From Tomocerus qinae (Eukaryota; Arthropoda; Collembola; Entomobryomorpha; Tomoceridae): 64,000 nt of DNA. Location: contig CM034548.1 in the NCBI GenBank assembly GCA_020055645.1, positions 15,624,001 through 15,688,000 of the forward strand. The letters run 5' to 3'. Both the position numbers and the translations under genes were made by a program. Below the pieces are notes generated by a model. That model was not told the origin of the DNA and made no database searches. It saw nothing but the letters and a program-made list of their open reading frames with translations. Below are positions 27,201 to 41,030 of the stretch, piece after piece. How positions within the stretch are numbered: position 1 is the stretch's first letter; each line of letters starts with the position of its first letter.

Positions 27201-30200
27201 TGACAGAGTTGAGAGCTCCTTCCCGGGAACCATTGCAAATGACAACTGCAATTCCATGATTTAATGCCCAAGTAGCTGCGGAAACCTGGAGATAGGGGAA
27301 CTTAATATCGAATGAATACAATTGGCAAATTACTCACAGATAATATTTCATTTCACAACTGTCTTCATGAATGAACTATTTGCTGAGTCTTTTGTAGCCC
27401 ATTTTACACACTAACTAATATATTAGACATAAAAATAATTAGCAAATGAAGTAGCCGTACTTTGGACTGCATCCCTCCCGACCCAACTCTTGACAATGCT
27501 CCATATCTGACATCAGAAACCGCACCTGGGCAATAAGAATGCATCAGCCGGGATCCATCCAGTCCTGGTGGACCAGTGTACACTCCTTCAACATCCGACA
27601 TCAACACCATCATATCTGCACGGATTTCTGCCGAAAGCAGAGCTGCCAAACTGTCATTGTCGTTCACAGTAATATCCTGAAATCAGTTGTAATTGTCAAA
27701 TCACAAAATATTAAATAAGTAAATAGATATGAATTCTATTTTTGGAAAAAAGAAGAAAAATCGGCAGTTGGACGTTATAAAAACTATAACATTTAGAATT
27801 AGCCTTAGCAATTATGGCGCAAGAGTACGAATGTAGATATTGTAAAATAGACAGATAAAACAATAAGTTATTAAACCCATAATAGTTCAATGTTTATTTA
27901 ACAGCTTGTTAATTAGTTTTGTGTAAGTTAGGCACTTACTCCTTCCAATGCATCGTAAACTTGAGGTGGAGCAGCCACTGCATCGTTAGTGTTGACAATG
28001 GGGACAATGTTGAGAGCGAGCAGCTCTGACATAGTCTGGAATAAATGCTTTCTTGTGTATTCATCCGAGAAGTCTGATTTGGTGACCAAAACCTAGATAA
28101 CCATAAAAATCATAACCTACATGCATATCACTTTGCTTGAAATCATATTCAAGCACTTTCAGATGGCGTTTGGCATTGAATTGAAACTCAGAATTGCAAT
28201 TAATACATTATTGTACTTGATGATAAAAAGATACTAACGATGTATAATATTATTTTTGCAGTCATGTTTTATTGCATTTTTAAAATGACTCACTTGTGCA
28301 ATTCGGACTCCGTATTGAGCAAACATAGCCTCGTAGAGGGACATAAGGCCAGACTGGCCAACTGCTGCAGCTGCTCTAGGTTCCATAAATCCCTTGTTCC
28401 CCTATTTATCAAGATAAACAAGCGATTAGCATTAAATATCAGAATTGGTCATTTTGTATGTCACAAAATCATAATAAGTAACATATTGCTTCATTTACAT
28501 AGCAAGTAACGTATAATCTACAAAATTGCAATACGACATACATTGTAACCGAAAAATATTATATTATGAGTATTGATCGATTGGAATCATTTAAAATGTA
28601 AAGATGACAAATAATGGCAATGGATGTATAGGGCCTAAAATAAATTACATAGTAATTGACACCATTGGTGATAATAAGGAGACATCTGCTATATCTATAG
28701 TTAGCCTTGTATATAATCGTAGACTTAAAAAGCAGATTTTGAAGAATGTCAAAGAAATCTAATCAAGTTGTAAGTTTAGTGCAAGTATCAAGTTTCCCGT
28801 AATAAATACGCATAATAATGTTCATTGACAATGACTTAAATAATTATAAGGTCAGGTAGTTGTGCATACTATCTGCATGTGTTTATATGACCATTCAACT
28901 CAAATATCGACAATCAATTCACGAGCTTAGCACGCCAATGTCAATTTGATCTGCAGGATGAGGGAAGTCAATAGAGTTTAACTTGTCTCTGCTTAAGCAT
29001 CTTTTATCTACAATCAATGTAAGGTATCTACGCCAAATACTTAACAAACCCTACCTAAAGTGTCTTATTCTGATTCCATACAATCTCAAATTAATAGAGC
29101 ACCATACATATACATGCCTACATTTATTTGATATAATATTACATGCTCGAGAAACGTGAAACGAGAATGTTTAAATTTATATAAACTACAAAAACATTTC
29201 TTCTGTAATGATCTGTAAAATGTTTGCATATGTCTAAAAGCAATTCGATAATACGTATCTAAATATATTTATTTATTATTCTGCTAATTAAATTTAAAAT
29301 AATAATTATATAGCACAACTTGTCTGATTTGTCTACCTACGTTAGATTGAAATTAGCCAAAATAGGTTGGGTCGTGCTAATCATTTTCTCAATTTTGGAG
29401 CTGTGCACGTGTTCCAAAATATATTGATATAACGTAACATTAATATACAAAGTCTGGCATAACAAGCAACAAAAAACAACCCAATTAATCAGCTCCACAT
29501 TTACAATCTTAAAAACATTTTAATTTTTGATTAATAAATAATTATTATGTATCTCTTATTCAACATGCCAATTACGACATAACTTCCTTAAATAATATAA
29601 TACCAACCTTCCTTCGACTAATCGCAAAAAATTAACATTATCTCTGAACCAGTATAAAAGTATGCAGGAACGGTCACCAGATTACTAAATAGGTACTGAT
29701 TTGACATTGCAATGACTTATAAAAAGGGGTTATTGTCATTGACAAATATTGTGATGTTGGATCAGATTGAGATTCTTATTTATTCTTTATGCAAATATAC
29801 GCATTAGCCAAAATTTGGAAGGATCTTTCTGACCACGTGCTTTCAATGCAGTTCAGTCAGAAAGTCATTTTTACCCTCAGTTTTTGTTTACCAAGGGGAA
29901 AGTCATGCCATAATATCCTTTACATCTATTTACACAAGTAAATTCTTTTCTACTAAAGGCTTCTTTATGCTATCGCTTGTCAGCGTCAGCAGGCAAAAAT
30001 TGTGAGATAAACTTGATGTGTGCTGGGTTCATAAAAATTGTCTTCGCGTGTAATAAACAAATATTTTTTCTAATTTTTTAATTTCAAATCGACTTACATG
30101 AACTTGATGATCTTTGGAGTGCAGAGTCTGTCTCATGGACATTGACATAACTAACTCTTGTGCCAGCTTTTGTTTCCCGAATGCTACAGCTCCACTTGTT

Positions 30201-31493
30201 ACCATTATCAACTCACGCCCAGTGTTTTGCAAAGCTGCCACCTAAATCAACAAAACAGAAATATTTTTAACTTTTTTTCATAGACTTGTGTAATTCCGCA
30301 TTCTTCATGCTTAGGACATTCCATTTTTGCCCATTACATTTGCAATGCTGATAAGAAATGAATAATAACCATCATACCCTACTGCCCAGTTATTTAATAA
30401 TTTGGCGGCTTAATAATAATCACAAAACACCAAAAAAATGATATTCTTTAAGCAAATTTGAACTTTTGATAGATAATGTTGTATGATTGTTGTTCTTCAT
30501 ATTTTAAATTAAGAAGGAAGATTTTTTACTTGTTCTACTAAAGAAGCGACACGTCCGAGAGCCAAGCCACAATTGTCTTCCCGGGTAAGAACAGCGCTTC
30601 CTACTTTGACAACTATTCTCCGAGCTTGGGATAATTGAGAACGGGATGATAACGCAACTCTACCACTTAAGTGGGCAAGACCAGATGGACCATCCACAGG
30701 GATATAGTCATTCTTGATGGACGAACAGGAAATATTTCTTCGGAATATCTAAAAAAACAAGGCATAGTGTTATTATCAAATAAAAATCATGAATTCAAAT
30801 TGTAGCAAACATTTATATCTGTGGTAGGCCAACTGAAGAAGCCGGCTCACTAGTGGATACTACATCGGTGAGACTATAGGCTTACTGAAGGATGCATGAG
30901 ACTAATTATTGTCCTAATTACTAAATAGGGAAGGGTTTATCCTTGATATTAATACAGTTTATTAAATTACGCTTAAGTTTACCTTGATTTAAATTTTGCA
31001 AGAATCCGACATTCCATTCAAAAGATATGTAGAAATTTTGATTTTTTATGCAATAACTTTTGAATTGAATATCGTACACTTAGAAAATTTAAATCTCGGT
31101 TAATTACGCTCATTTTAATTTACAGTGTTGATATCGTTGAATAATTTTAACCCATTTAGTAGTAATGATGTAATTATAGATCACAGATCAGTCACATGGT
31201 CGGATCCATCAGTTGGCCTACTACATTTCTACCCATACCATTTAATTTTTAAGGTTTTAATCTGGTGAAATTGTTAACCAATTAAAAAAACATACACAAG
31301 ATTAATCTCTATTAATGCATGTAAAATATAAAGTCTGCTTTACATGATAAAAAAACAAAGTATACTTGTAAAAAATAATATTTATACTTACTTCCGTTGA
31401 AAAGCATGAGAAATTTACGGATGGACATGACCTCTGTATAATGTAGCGTGTGTGGGGAACTATTGAATAAATCAGAGATTTTGCAGAATTCAT
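18272..31493 (-). CDS. P5CS (ALDH18A1 homologue): Delta-1-pyrroline-5-carboxylate synthase (P5CS), 14 exons, complete
   Basis: Bifunctional mitochondrial enzyme: ATP-dependent glutamate 5-kinase, then NADPH-dependent gamma-glutamyl phosphate reductase, giving P5C for proline and ornithine. Exons: 31493-31392, 30748-30530, 30241-30098, 28401-28294, 28092-27940, 27676-27461, 27285-27123, 25903-25694, 25131-24980, 23440-23303, 23160-22968, 21552-21428, 20257-20071, 18654-18272. All junctions are in phase, giving 830 residues (human 795). Residues 1-34 look like a mitochondrial presequence. Kinase motifs: KVGSAVLT (82-89), [13 protein letters not shown] (121-133), VNTNDA (224-229), NDNDSLAA (247-254). 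Reductase motifs: [10 protein letters not shown] (480-489), [18 protein letters not shown] with catalytic Cys611, [18 protein letters not shown]. The start at 31493 has AAA before ATG; an in-frame ATG at 31538 would add 15 partly acidic residues and is less likely. Oddities: a weak gttcgc donor after exon 7 and an acidic C-terminal tail about 35 residues longer than the human end. Confidence 0.95.
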
Positions 31494-31756
31494 TTTAGTA
31501 GATTTATATACTTCAAATTCAGCGTGACTATATTTCACATGAAAATGAATTTATGCCGCAAACGGGTTTCAATCTTATGAATTAATTTGATGCGATATTG
31601 GAGTCGCTTGGTTTTTCTTTAGACTAATTAAAGTTGAACTGGATTGATATACTTAAACTTGCATGAGGAAGAGTTAATATTTTAGTATCAATCAAACTGT
31701 GCTCTCTTCTAAATGTTAACTAAGAGTCTCAAATCTCAACTTGTGAGTGTCGTCTC

Positions 31757-31764
31757 TATATATA
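31757..31764 (-). promoter_or_regulatory. Candidate TATA box for P5CS
   Basis: TATATATA on the minus strand, 264 bases upstream of the chosen ATG. If used, transcription would start near 31726-31732 and leave a 5' UTR of about 235 bases. In DNA this AT-rich such a match can arise by chance. Confidence 0.25.
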
Positions 31765-34700
31765 CTATGACAAGTCAAGATGTCACATTTTGAGTCAACA
31801 TTCACCATGCGGACGCGTAGTAGTGCTAGATAGACTATCCATAGAATATCCATACGTACTTGCATAACATATCACACAGCGTGCATGTAACTGGTGAACT
31901 TTTCTTATCTTCGGTACATCGCTTTCTCGCTTTATCTTTATGCATCCGATATGTTCAAAATAAGAGTGTGTAAATAAAATGGATTTGTGATATTAATAAT
32001 GGTGCTACAATAAAAGTCATTAATTCTGTTTCTTCTGGTTTTAGGTGGATGAAAACGTGGCTAATATTTAAAATGGATGACACAAAAGTATTTGGGATAT
32101 AGTCATCATGTTTACTGCTATTATTTTTAACCTAGATTTTCTGTTTTGTGTACCAACTTCTTAGATTAGAACAAACAATGCAAGACGTTGACTTTACTCA
32201 ATACAGTAAGAGTTGAGTGGGACAATTCCAAAATTCCAATGGCCCATCCTTATTCTTACAGACTATGAATATAGGTACTACTGCCTTTTACATTTCAGTA
32301 GGTCCTTTTGAGAAATAAGATATCAAGAGTACTTATTTTCCTTAATCCACAAATAGCCAAAACATAGAAAACAAAATCACTCTAAAAAATAGTTTATTTA
32401 CCATGACATCATTGACATTCCCTCCAATGCTTCATAAGTTTGGAAATTGGAAAAAAGTTTAAGGATTTAGCGTTTTACTGAAATGCATAGGCTCGTTAAT
32501 AAGTTTCGACCCGTGAAAATTTTATTTGAGGTAATTTGACATTTTCATTTATACCATTCTGTCCAGTACAGAACAAATGTAGATAATCCAAAGCATGCAT
32601 GTAGTGTAAGAAGATAGTAACTCAGTCTTGGTGGAATTTTACAACTTTGACACTAGATATGTTGAACGAGTCGTGATAGTGATTGAGATGAATGAATATG
32701 ACACATCCTGGTAACACTTATTTATATGCTGATCTGCGTGGTTATATAATTCTAATATAATATAGCTTATACCATGTATTATTATAAGTGTGCACTATTT
32801 GTTCTGAAAATACCAGTTTTTTGTGAGTATTGTCTTTGAAAATATTTTCTACGTATTGTTTTAAAAAGCTAAAGTCTCACAGCTAAAGGTACATGTTATA
32901 TAGGTAATTTATACAGTTATATAGATAGGTAATTTCCTTAATATCTTTTAGCTTTTAAGTTAACCTTTACCAACGATATATAACATCCATCTTTGTTAAT
33001 AGCGAGTACTTTTTGCTCTGTTCCCTATAATAATACCCAATTTTAAACTTAGAAAATTGAATAATCAAATTTTAGCATTTTTTGTGAATTGTTTCCTAGG
33101 GTGATTATTATAAAATAGCATAAATACCATTTTTCTACTTCTTCGTCCAATAATAAACTTTGTCCGCTTAAAAACCACTATTTACAGTGGATTTTGACAC
33201 CATTGCATTGCCTACTTGAAATGCATGAATACAGTATAGAAGGAATCAAACCAATGATAAAACTCTGCAAATTTTCATCAATTATCAACCTAAATGCGAA
33301 CATAATAATTTTACTAACAGGAAAAGGTAGCCATAATATTGACTACTTGTAATGTTTGTAGATATTCATTCAAATGTTATTAATAGACCTATCTGATAAA
33401 TGAACTATGGACTGTATTGACTACCTTAAATCGTAAGTCTTCAGAGCTACTAATTTTCAGCCTAATTCTAATGAATAGAATCCATAGTTGTGTCTTGGGT
33501 GGGGTAAATAAAAATAACGATATTGGTAATTACTACAGTAAGACAAAAATCATAATCATTTTTCTGATTGCGGCCATAAATGCTTCCCAGTTATATTCTG
33601 TGGTAGTACACATAACCCTTGACCTTCTCTCCAAATAAAATGAGAACATTTACTAATGACATGAAAGAAAATGATTAAGAAAACCTAAACAGATTTTGAA
33701 AATTGTACGCAGTTATGTTTATTGTAGCTTTGAAATGGGCTTTGATATATTTTTGGACGTATTTATAAAGGGAAGTTTTAATATAGATTAAAATATTATT
33801 TTTGTTTTGCCTCGGTTCCAAAAAAACGCTTAAATCTGCATTCAAATTTTTTTGTCGCTTATTTTTAGTATATCGTTATGCTTTACTGTCAGTTTTACTT
33901 AAGGAAATCACTACAATAAGTTTATTTTCAGTGTGTAAATTGTCATAACTTGTTTGAGGTACAATTAAAAAGTTAAGGCATATATGAGTAGAAGCATCCA
34001 ACACAATAATATGATTATTTTAAGTAAATATTATTGTTTTGTAGCGTAAATAGTAAATAAGTACTATAGTCATTGAACTTTACTGTTTACTTTCATTCTG
34101 TAAATCTTCCGTTTTGGTTTCCCAAATTTTCCACAATGTTCTAACAAATATTTATACATGTAATCATATGTAACATGTCCATTATTATTGGTACAGTATA
34201 TTAGTTATCAATATTATTGTTATATTGATTAGTTGTCTAACTTACTTTTGCCTAGTGTTTGTAATTGAAAAGTCAGCCTGAAACTGTGGACACGCCTTCT
34301 TTGTTGTTTGATGTAATTTCAGCCATGAGAAACTTTGTCAGACAGATCAGCTAACTGTAACTGTTGTTTTATAATTCTGGTGTTTATGTTAGATATTATT
34401 TTTGAATTTAATATTAGGTTTTTTAAAGCTTAAACCACTTTGAGAGATTTATGTACATGATTTCAAGAAAATTTTACTATCATTAAATACCAAATACCTT
34501 CTAAGTATGCACCCCATGCATAAATTTCAGGTTTTAATAGATATTTAAACAACTACTTTGCTAACTACACCTGAACTGGCACTATAATATGGTAGATGAA
34601 TGGCAACTGGCGAAATTGAATGAGCAATACTAAAAGCTTTTCTATTCTTTAGAACATTTCGCTTGTCTTTCGGCTTTTCACAGCGGCAGTGATATTTACA

Positions 34701-35627
34701 AGGTTAAATTTGTTGCAATAGAGCAAAATTTGGATTTGTTCTGTTTTTCTATCGATTCATTATGTAATGAGAACAGATTATTGCAATTCAATCATGTGTA
34801 TACATAGTTTAATAAGGTTCGCATTTCGTAAAGTCAACTCATATTTTTCTATTAGCCAATGTTCAACTTAAAAGTGTGCACACTCATGAGAAGCTAGAAT
34901 CACCAAGCCAGCGTATGAACGTAAGTAATCGATATTTTTTATAATATATTTGTTAGTCACTACAGTCACTAGCAATTTCTTTTTTATTTTTGTTTAGAAT
35001 ATCCATAAATCCAAACATACATAATTATCATATCGTTTATTATCAGATTGCTTAATTTGCCATTGAAAATTACAATTTACCATGTATTTCTAAACCATAG
35101 ACAACCACAGCAAAGATTTGTTACAAAGTTCAATTAGGTATAAAGTATTAAATATTTTATGAGCAGCACAAAAGTATGCTGTTGGTTGACGACGAGGCAA
35201 GATGAGATTTTGCTGACAAAAGTGGAGTGGATTGTAGAATTCTCTTGCAACAGAATCAACAATTTTTCACAAAATGGTACCATACTAAGTAACAAAACTT
35301 TAAAGAGTATTAGGAAATAGCGACAGCATTTTCCTTTTGAAAATAAGTATGTAGAGTTGAAAGGCCTTTCCAACAACTTTTAGCCACTTCTCAGCTTACC
35401 TCGTTAGTGTATTACGAAGAAAAAATCGATCGGATTATCAATGACAATGGGCAATGTTTGTAATATCTGAACTGAAGCCCTGGTTAGAAGAAATTACATT
35501 ATAATATCTTATCTACAGAATTAGTAGGTAGTATGAAAGTACGAAATCAACATTACTTTTTTACACAATAGATGCATAGAAACCAAAATATTGTTTCTTG
35601 TAGATTACACTGTACAATAGACAATTA

Positions 35628-35648
35628 AGTAGTAGTAGTAGTAGTAGT
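35628..35648. repeat. AGT microsatellite
   Basis: Seven uninterrupted AGT units in noncoding DNA. Confidence 0.9.
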
Positions 35649-36193
35649 TATTTTATATATTTTTTGAAAAAGGACTCTAACTTAATTCTTTTGCTATTTG
35701 CTTCAAATAATAGTGAAATTATTTGTTTGAAGTGCGTTTGAATTTAAAAATTAATAAGTTGCATGTTTTAGTTACATTTGGAAATTTACATGCAATTGCA
35801 TTAGATGTATCTGAATTGAATTTGAAGAACAGATGAAAGAAAGGTTGTCTTCAGCTGATATTTCTTCCAATAAAAGATTAAAATAATAAAATTCACGCTA
35901 TTATATTTCAGCCATACAAACCAAATCCATTTTGGTATCAACATTTGCAAATCTCATTTTAGTTTATGATAATATTATTTGCTATCTGATATAACTACCA
36001 TGAAATGAAACACTAAATCTCATACTTTAGCATCATTTAAACACAGGTCAGTTTATAGACGTTAAAAAAATCCAAAAAAGCAGTTTTTGCAGTTTGGTTA
36101 TTAAAAAGATTAGTATAGTAAACAAATGACGATAGAATATTGTTAAGATGAATTATTTCCTAAATGCTTTCTACGTCACCCCTTTCTGTAAAT

Positions 36194-36199
36194 TTTATT
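36194..36199 (-). promoter_or_regulatory. Candidate poly(A) signal for the IGFBP-like gene
   Basis: AATAAA on the minus strand, about 550 bases after the stop codon at 36748-36750. It is plausible as the 3' end but unsupported by other evidence. Confidence 0.3.
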
Positions 36200-36747
36200 A
36201 TCATGTATAAACGGAATTTCAGTGTCATTACCTATGGAATCATTTGTACGGATTCCTTTTCGCATCTAATGGAGTACATTAGGACTACTAATGTAATAGT
36301 CCTAAATTTCCGCGTCAAAACTTTTATCTTAAATTGTGGGTAGAAAAGATAAAATAATTACATTATGCATGAAGCAAATTTTTCGTATTACTATAATTAA
36401 TTCATAGTAGTTTATGATTAAAACTCATTACTAAAACTACTTATTAAAAACGTAATTTCTGATTGATTGTTACAAGTAGTTGAAAGATTCTTAGCATACA
36501 TCGATAGTATTCAAATCAACGAAAGTATAGCTTTAACCTTGTCAATAGACACTATTTCTACTCCTTCGCGAAAATTAAAAAATCAGTCATGCTGAATTAG
36601 CTAAACATCACTACTACTAAATAGTTACCAAATATTTTCCCATTTTAGTATCAACACCGCAGAGGTATGTACTTCTATAACAGTAAAGTGGGATTCTAAT
36701 ATCTAACAGTAAAGCAATAGTAGTCAATGATCCTTCTCAACGCATTT

Positions 36748-39700
36748 TTAGCGTAAAATGTGGTCGTTGTATTGGCGAATGGTCGGAGGAATAACTGACA
36801 CCCCTGCAAAACTTTGAGTCATCCCTTCTGCATTTTTTGCGATGCAAAAGTATGTGCCTTGACGTCGAGCCGTGACGGATATTATTTGAATCCAACTTGT
36901 TGTCATCATTTGTTCAGGTCCACCTCTAACGACAATTACAACTGATGAGTCATCCCCTAGAAAAAAGACAATTCATTTTCAGTTAGCAAATAAGCATTAT
37001 ATGCAAGTGTTAGCTTAACTGTATAGCCACCTCAACAACCAACATGTTGTCATTTGAAGATAAGAGGAGATTGCTAACAAGACATCTTTGGAGGATACCC
37101 TTCTTATTGCTTTGTACATTATGTGCATTGCATAATTTCTCATCTTAGCTAGTCTGAAGGACTGCTAGAAATAATAGTAATGTTTTATCTTTATCTACTA
37201 TACTATTTGAAAGTCGCATGTCCACGTATGTGTCGCCCGATGACTCATCGTATCGCTTGCTCTGCTTTCCTTCCACTCCGCTCATTAGGATACAAAATAC
37301 AAAGCATATATACTAATTTGAATAAAGCAAATAAAACTAAGAAGTGATGGGATAGGAACGAAATTTATCTATTTCGGATTTATATTCAATTGTAAAATCA
37401 AATGTTATTAATCGAATTCCTATTCATTTTGATAGAACACCCTACTTTGATTTCATTAAGATTTTTATAGTGAATAATAGTCTACTTTGTCTTTATTTCG
37501 AATTTGATGGTCAATATTAATCTATTTCAATTTACTTTGATTTTTATAGTCTTATATATGATTTTATTAATTAATGTAATTTTACTTTCAATTTCTATTC
37601 ATTTTGATATTTAATATCAATCTATTTACAATTTCTTAGCACTTTTCGACTTCCTTCATTCTGCTACTTTATACGCACACTTTTCACTGGTTTTTCAACG
37701 AAATATTGGAAGTGAAATAGGCACAAATATTGAATTTGGAGAACGTGAATTGCCCTGTCAATCTGTAGACACGAACGAGGTGCGCGATCTTGCGTTGTTT
37801 AGCTATAGAAAAGGAGAATTAAACAAAGTCTGTGTCCCATAATTTTAAACCGGCCCTTCATTTTACTTTGCTTTCGGATATATCACATTGTAAGTCAAAG
37901 CGAAAGGTTTTCCCCAAGGACGGGAGTAAATATATAGTTAAACGTATAGAAAAATTGCAAAATGACTAATGCACGGTGCAGAAGTTATTGAAGCCTAGAC
38001 CTAAAACTTAAAATAGATATGAGTCTGGTATTATTAACAAAAAATATATTTTTCAATCATCTAATTATCATATAACCGCCATTCGAAATAAGCTATTTTC
38101 CTTTGTGTGAATTTATTCACATTGTTGTTACCGCCAGGGTTTATTGACGGGCTCGTATAATTCTATGGAAATGAAATTGGGACATTCGTGGCCAGTTATT
38201 TCTTGAAGAAAATAGGCAGTCTCTAACTACTATACATAAATTATAGTCCTGTATGATAAAAATGAAATATGGTAACCCTGCTTTTGGAAATAATGCTGAT
38301 GTCATGCTTATAACTTTAATTCTAAAATAGTAGAATTGTTTTTGTCTGCACAGTAAATTTTTATATTTTAATAAGTTATACTTACCAGGTAGAATTATAG
38401 CGGCTGCATTAGATTTTTCTTCCAGAAACTTCCAATGAATGATTGGAGGTGGATAACCCCTTACTTCACAACTCATAGAAACATCTTCACCATGACCGAC
38501 TGTAGTATTTTCCACGGGGGTAGAGATCCATGGGGCTGCGTAAACATTTATGGTTATTATATGGTTAAACAAATTTTAAATTATAGTCTAAATTTTATTA
38601 TTAAACTTCGTTGCATTTCATTCTCTTTCGAAATGTCATATTTTTAACGTTTCTACATTTTTAAATCTACAGATCATGTGGCAGTGTGGCCTCTAAGGGA
38701 AATGAGCATTGTAATTGTTAACACTTTCACCATATTGTCGTCAAAAGGTATAGTTTCTCCATTGTTAATCGGAAATAAAATTTCCAAAATGCTACACATT
38801 CCATTTTGTAATATATGATAGCAAGTTTCCACAATATCATTATTTGATAATTTACCTGATATGCAAGGGCCCCAGTGGTTAACAGCTAGTTTGGGGTTAT
38901 TATGAGCTATTTCGCGTAGTTTGCATTCGCTGCTATAAGTTCGGTTATCATTTCCGCAAACCATGCGTTTATCTTGGCACTCGCATAAAGCCTCGGGAGG
39001 TTCCTGTAAACATTTTTTATTCATATTAAAGTTATTAATAGTAAAAACAAAAGGATTTTGAAAAGATCGTGCAAAACTAATTATAGAACAAAAGCTCTAA
39101 TGGGTTCAATGTTTTGCCTATTAAAACTTTTTTGTCACATGGACAGAGAGAAAGAAATAAATAAGACAAGAATAATATAGTACAGAGCTCAGAAGCTAAG
39201 ACTATCAGACAAATTTATAGGCGAATACGTTTTTAACATGGGCTAGTTTGAGGACGAACTAAATACATATTTTTTTCTTTTTCAATCCATTTGAAACTTT
39301 TGAATTTGCATGTTTTTTTGTGCTGATATTGACGACTGATGATTATTCCTTTAATTTTTCATTTTTTAAGAATAAATAGCTCATTCATGTACAATTTAAT
39401 AAGCACAGGAAGAAACACCAACACGATTTGAAATTCTCAAATTGGCAATATCGTGTCATCAAAAATAACAGTAAGGAATGAGGAAATCTACCGTTAAGCG
39501 TTAATATCAGCAACAGAAAACCAGCGAAGTCGACAGTTTCAAATGACTTGAAAAAGAATAATTATCAGATATGTTTTGACCGTACTAGCTCATGTAAAAA
39601 CGTATCCGCCTTTGCATTTGTTCTATATCTAGCTGCCGAGCTTAGTTAAGAGCAGTACAATGCAATGGCTTACATTTGGCTCCAGATCACCCCTGAGAAG

Positions 39701-40778
39701 ACATGACAATCCAGGACCACAAATTCCAATGTCAGGGTTATATCTCAAATTAAGGGATGCATTGTAGCACCGATTTCCTTCTCCAGCACCGCATATTTTA
39801 CAGCAAGCACAACGATCCAAAACCTGTACAACTCAATGAACATAAAATCATTTACTTGGCTCAGGAAATAAGAAATTCCCAAACATTTAATATACAAGAG
39901 GTGAAAATTGAATATTTAGTAGGAAAAAGCAATACATTAAGTATTTATTGGCAATTGTTTGTCAAGTTGGTAGATAACATACTTGACCCGTAGCTTATTA
40001 TAATTTAAATTTAAAATCTTCAATTCCTGCATAATAAACATGTACATGGAAACTTCTTCGCAAGATCAAAGTTATCTTACTTTTCTGTGCCGATATTTAA
40101 TTTTTACATGAAGTTTTTTTTAGATATTTTCTCAAAGCGAGTGAATTTTAATGTAAACATAATATTATTGATATTATTATTAATAATATTATTATGATAT
40201 TATTGAAATAATTGACGTACTATATTAGAAATAATGTAATAGAAAATAAAAAAGTGACTCACGAGTCCAGTAGGGCAACTATTATCGGAAACTGTAAGAC
40301 ACTCATCCAATTCACAAATATCGCACCCATCAGACTTTGCGATAGACGCGAACTTTGCATTAACTGCTTTCTTAGTCTTTGGTTTTTCTGTTGTTGTTGG
40401 CGTTTCGTTGACATCTCCCTGATCTTCAGCCTCTCTTCCTTCTGAATTATTTTCATTGTCACCTTCTTCAGGTTCATTTTCCACTCCAGCAATAATTTCG
40501 TCAATTTCAGGTTCGGGGGGAAGAGTTGTGATATCTTCTACAGGAGCAATTGTAGTTGCAATTTTCTTTTTCTTGAGAGGTTTTCTTGAGACTCGATTAC
40601 GTTGTGGAGGATCTCCATAAACAACTAATGCGACAAGCAAAATAATGAAGATGAGGACAAAGACAGAAGTGAGTTTGGCCATAGCTGAGTAGGAAAATCG
40701 ACGTCTTTGTTCTTCTGATGGTTGAGGTGTGTATGATCGATTCGAAAAGCAGCTTCTGCACGCTGAAGACATTTTCAT
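36748..40778 (-). CDS. IGFBP-Kazal-Ig domain protein (IGFBP7/KAZALD1-like), 5 exons
   Basis: Exons 40778-40263, 39823-39674, 39003-38856, 38535-38386 and 36956-36748 join in phase to 390 residues. Order: basic N-terminus, hydrophobic segment (about 36-54), an acidic Thr/Pro/Glu-rich linker to about 145, a Cys-rich IGFBP domain spanning exons 1-2 (CDICELDEC, RCACCKICGAGEGNRC, GPGLSC), a Kazal domain in exon 3 (CECQDKRMVCGNDNRTYSSEC, closing GPC), and one Ig domain split over exons 4-5 (MSCEV, HWKF, GTYFCIAKN). N-glycosylation sequons are visible (NAS, NRT, NTT). IGFBP7 and KAZALD1 share this order; they are secreted matrix proteins linked to growth-factor binding. RCACCKIC stands where vertebrates have GCGCCxxC. 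An internal ATG at 40682, just before the hydrophobic run, would give a classical signal peptide. The longer start predicts a signal anchor. Binding partner cannot be read from sequence. Confidence 0.9.
40159..40206. repeat. ATT-rich simple repeat
   Basis: Imperfect ATT/AAT run in intron 1 of the IGFBP-like gene, close to the exon 1 donor. It can fold only into short weak hairpins. Confidence 0.6.
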
Positions 40779-41030
40779 TTTTTGTGAGACGACGGGTCCT
40801 TATCGCTGAAAGAATCTCTTTTGAATGGACATGCTGGCCATAAATGAATTACTTAGAGCCTATTCCATACTCGGCCCATAACATCTCCGTCTTTATGCAT
40901 TCGTACTAAATACTCTAATCGTAATAAATTGTTTATATTAACATGCATGTGGTGGAATAGTCAAGTTTTCCATTGAGTTGTACATTTAGACAACAGATTC
41001 ATATTATATCCTCTCAATTTCCACACTACC

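Larger units (their letters stand above)
31494..36747. other. Intergenic stretch between P5CS and the IGFBP-like gene
   Basis: About 5.2 kb, AT-rich. Contains the P5CS upstream region on the right of its start, an AGT microsatellite at 35628-35648 and a possible poly(A) signal for the neighbouring gene near 36194. Open frames around 35134-35500 on minus were examined and show no convincing exon. No RNA gene seen. Confidence 0.5.

Noticed and set aside
35130-35500. Minus-strand pieces with PFNSTYLF and VIDNPIDFFFVIH that recall serpin C-terminal patterns.
   Set aside because: The pieces lie in different frames with stops between them, lack the hinge and the rest of the fold, and match only a few residues. 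Chance is more likely.
40212-40504. Frames on both strands overlapping exon 1 of the IGFBP-like gene.
   Set aside because: They are shadows of the real exon in other frames; the frame with the IGFBP cysteines continues in phase through four further exons.
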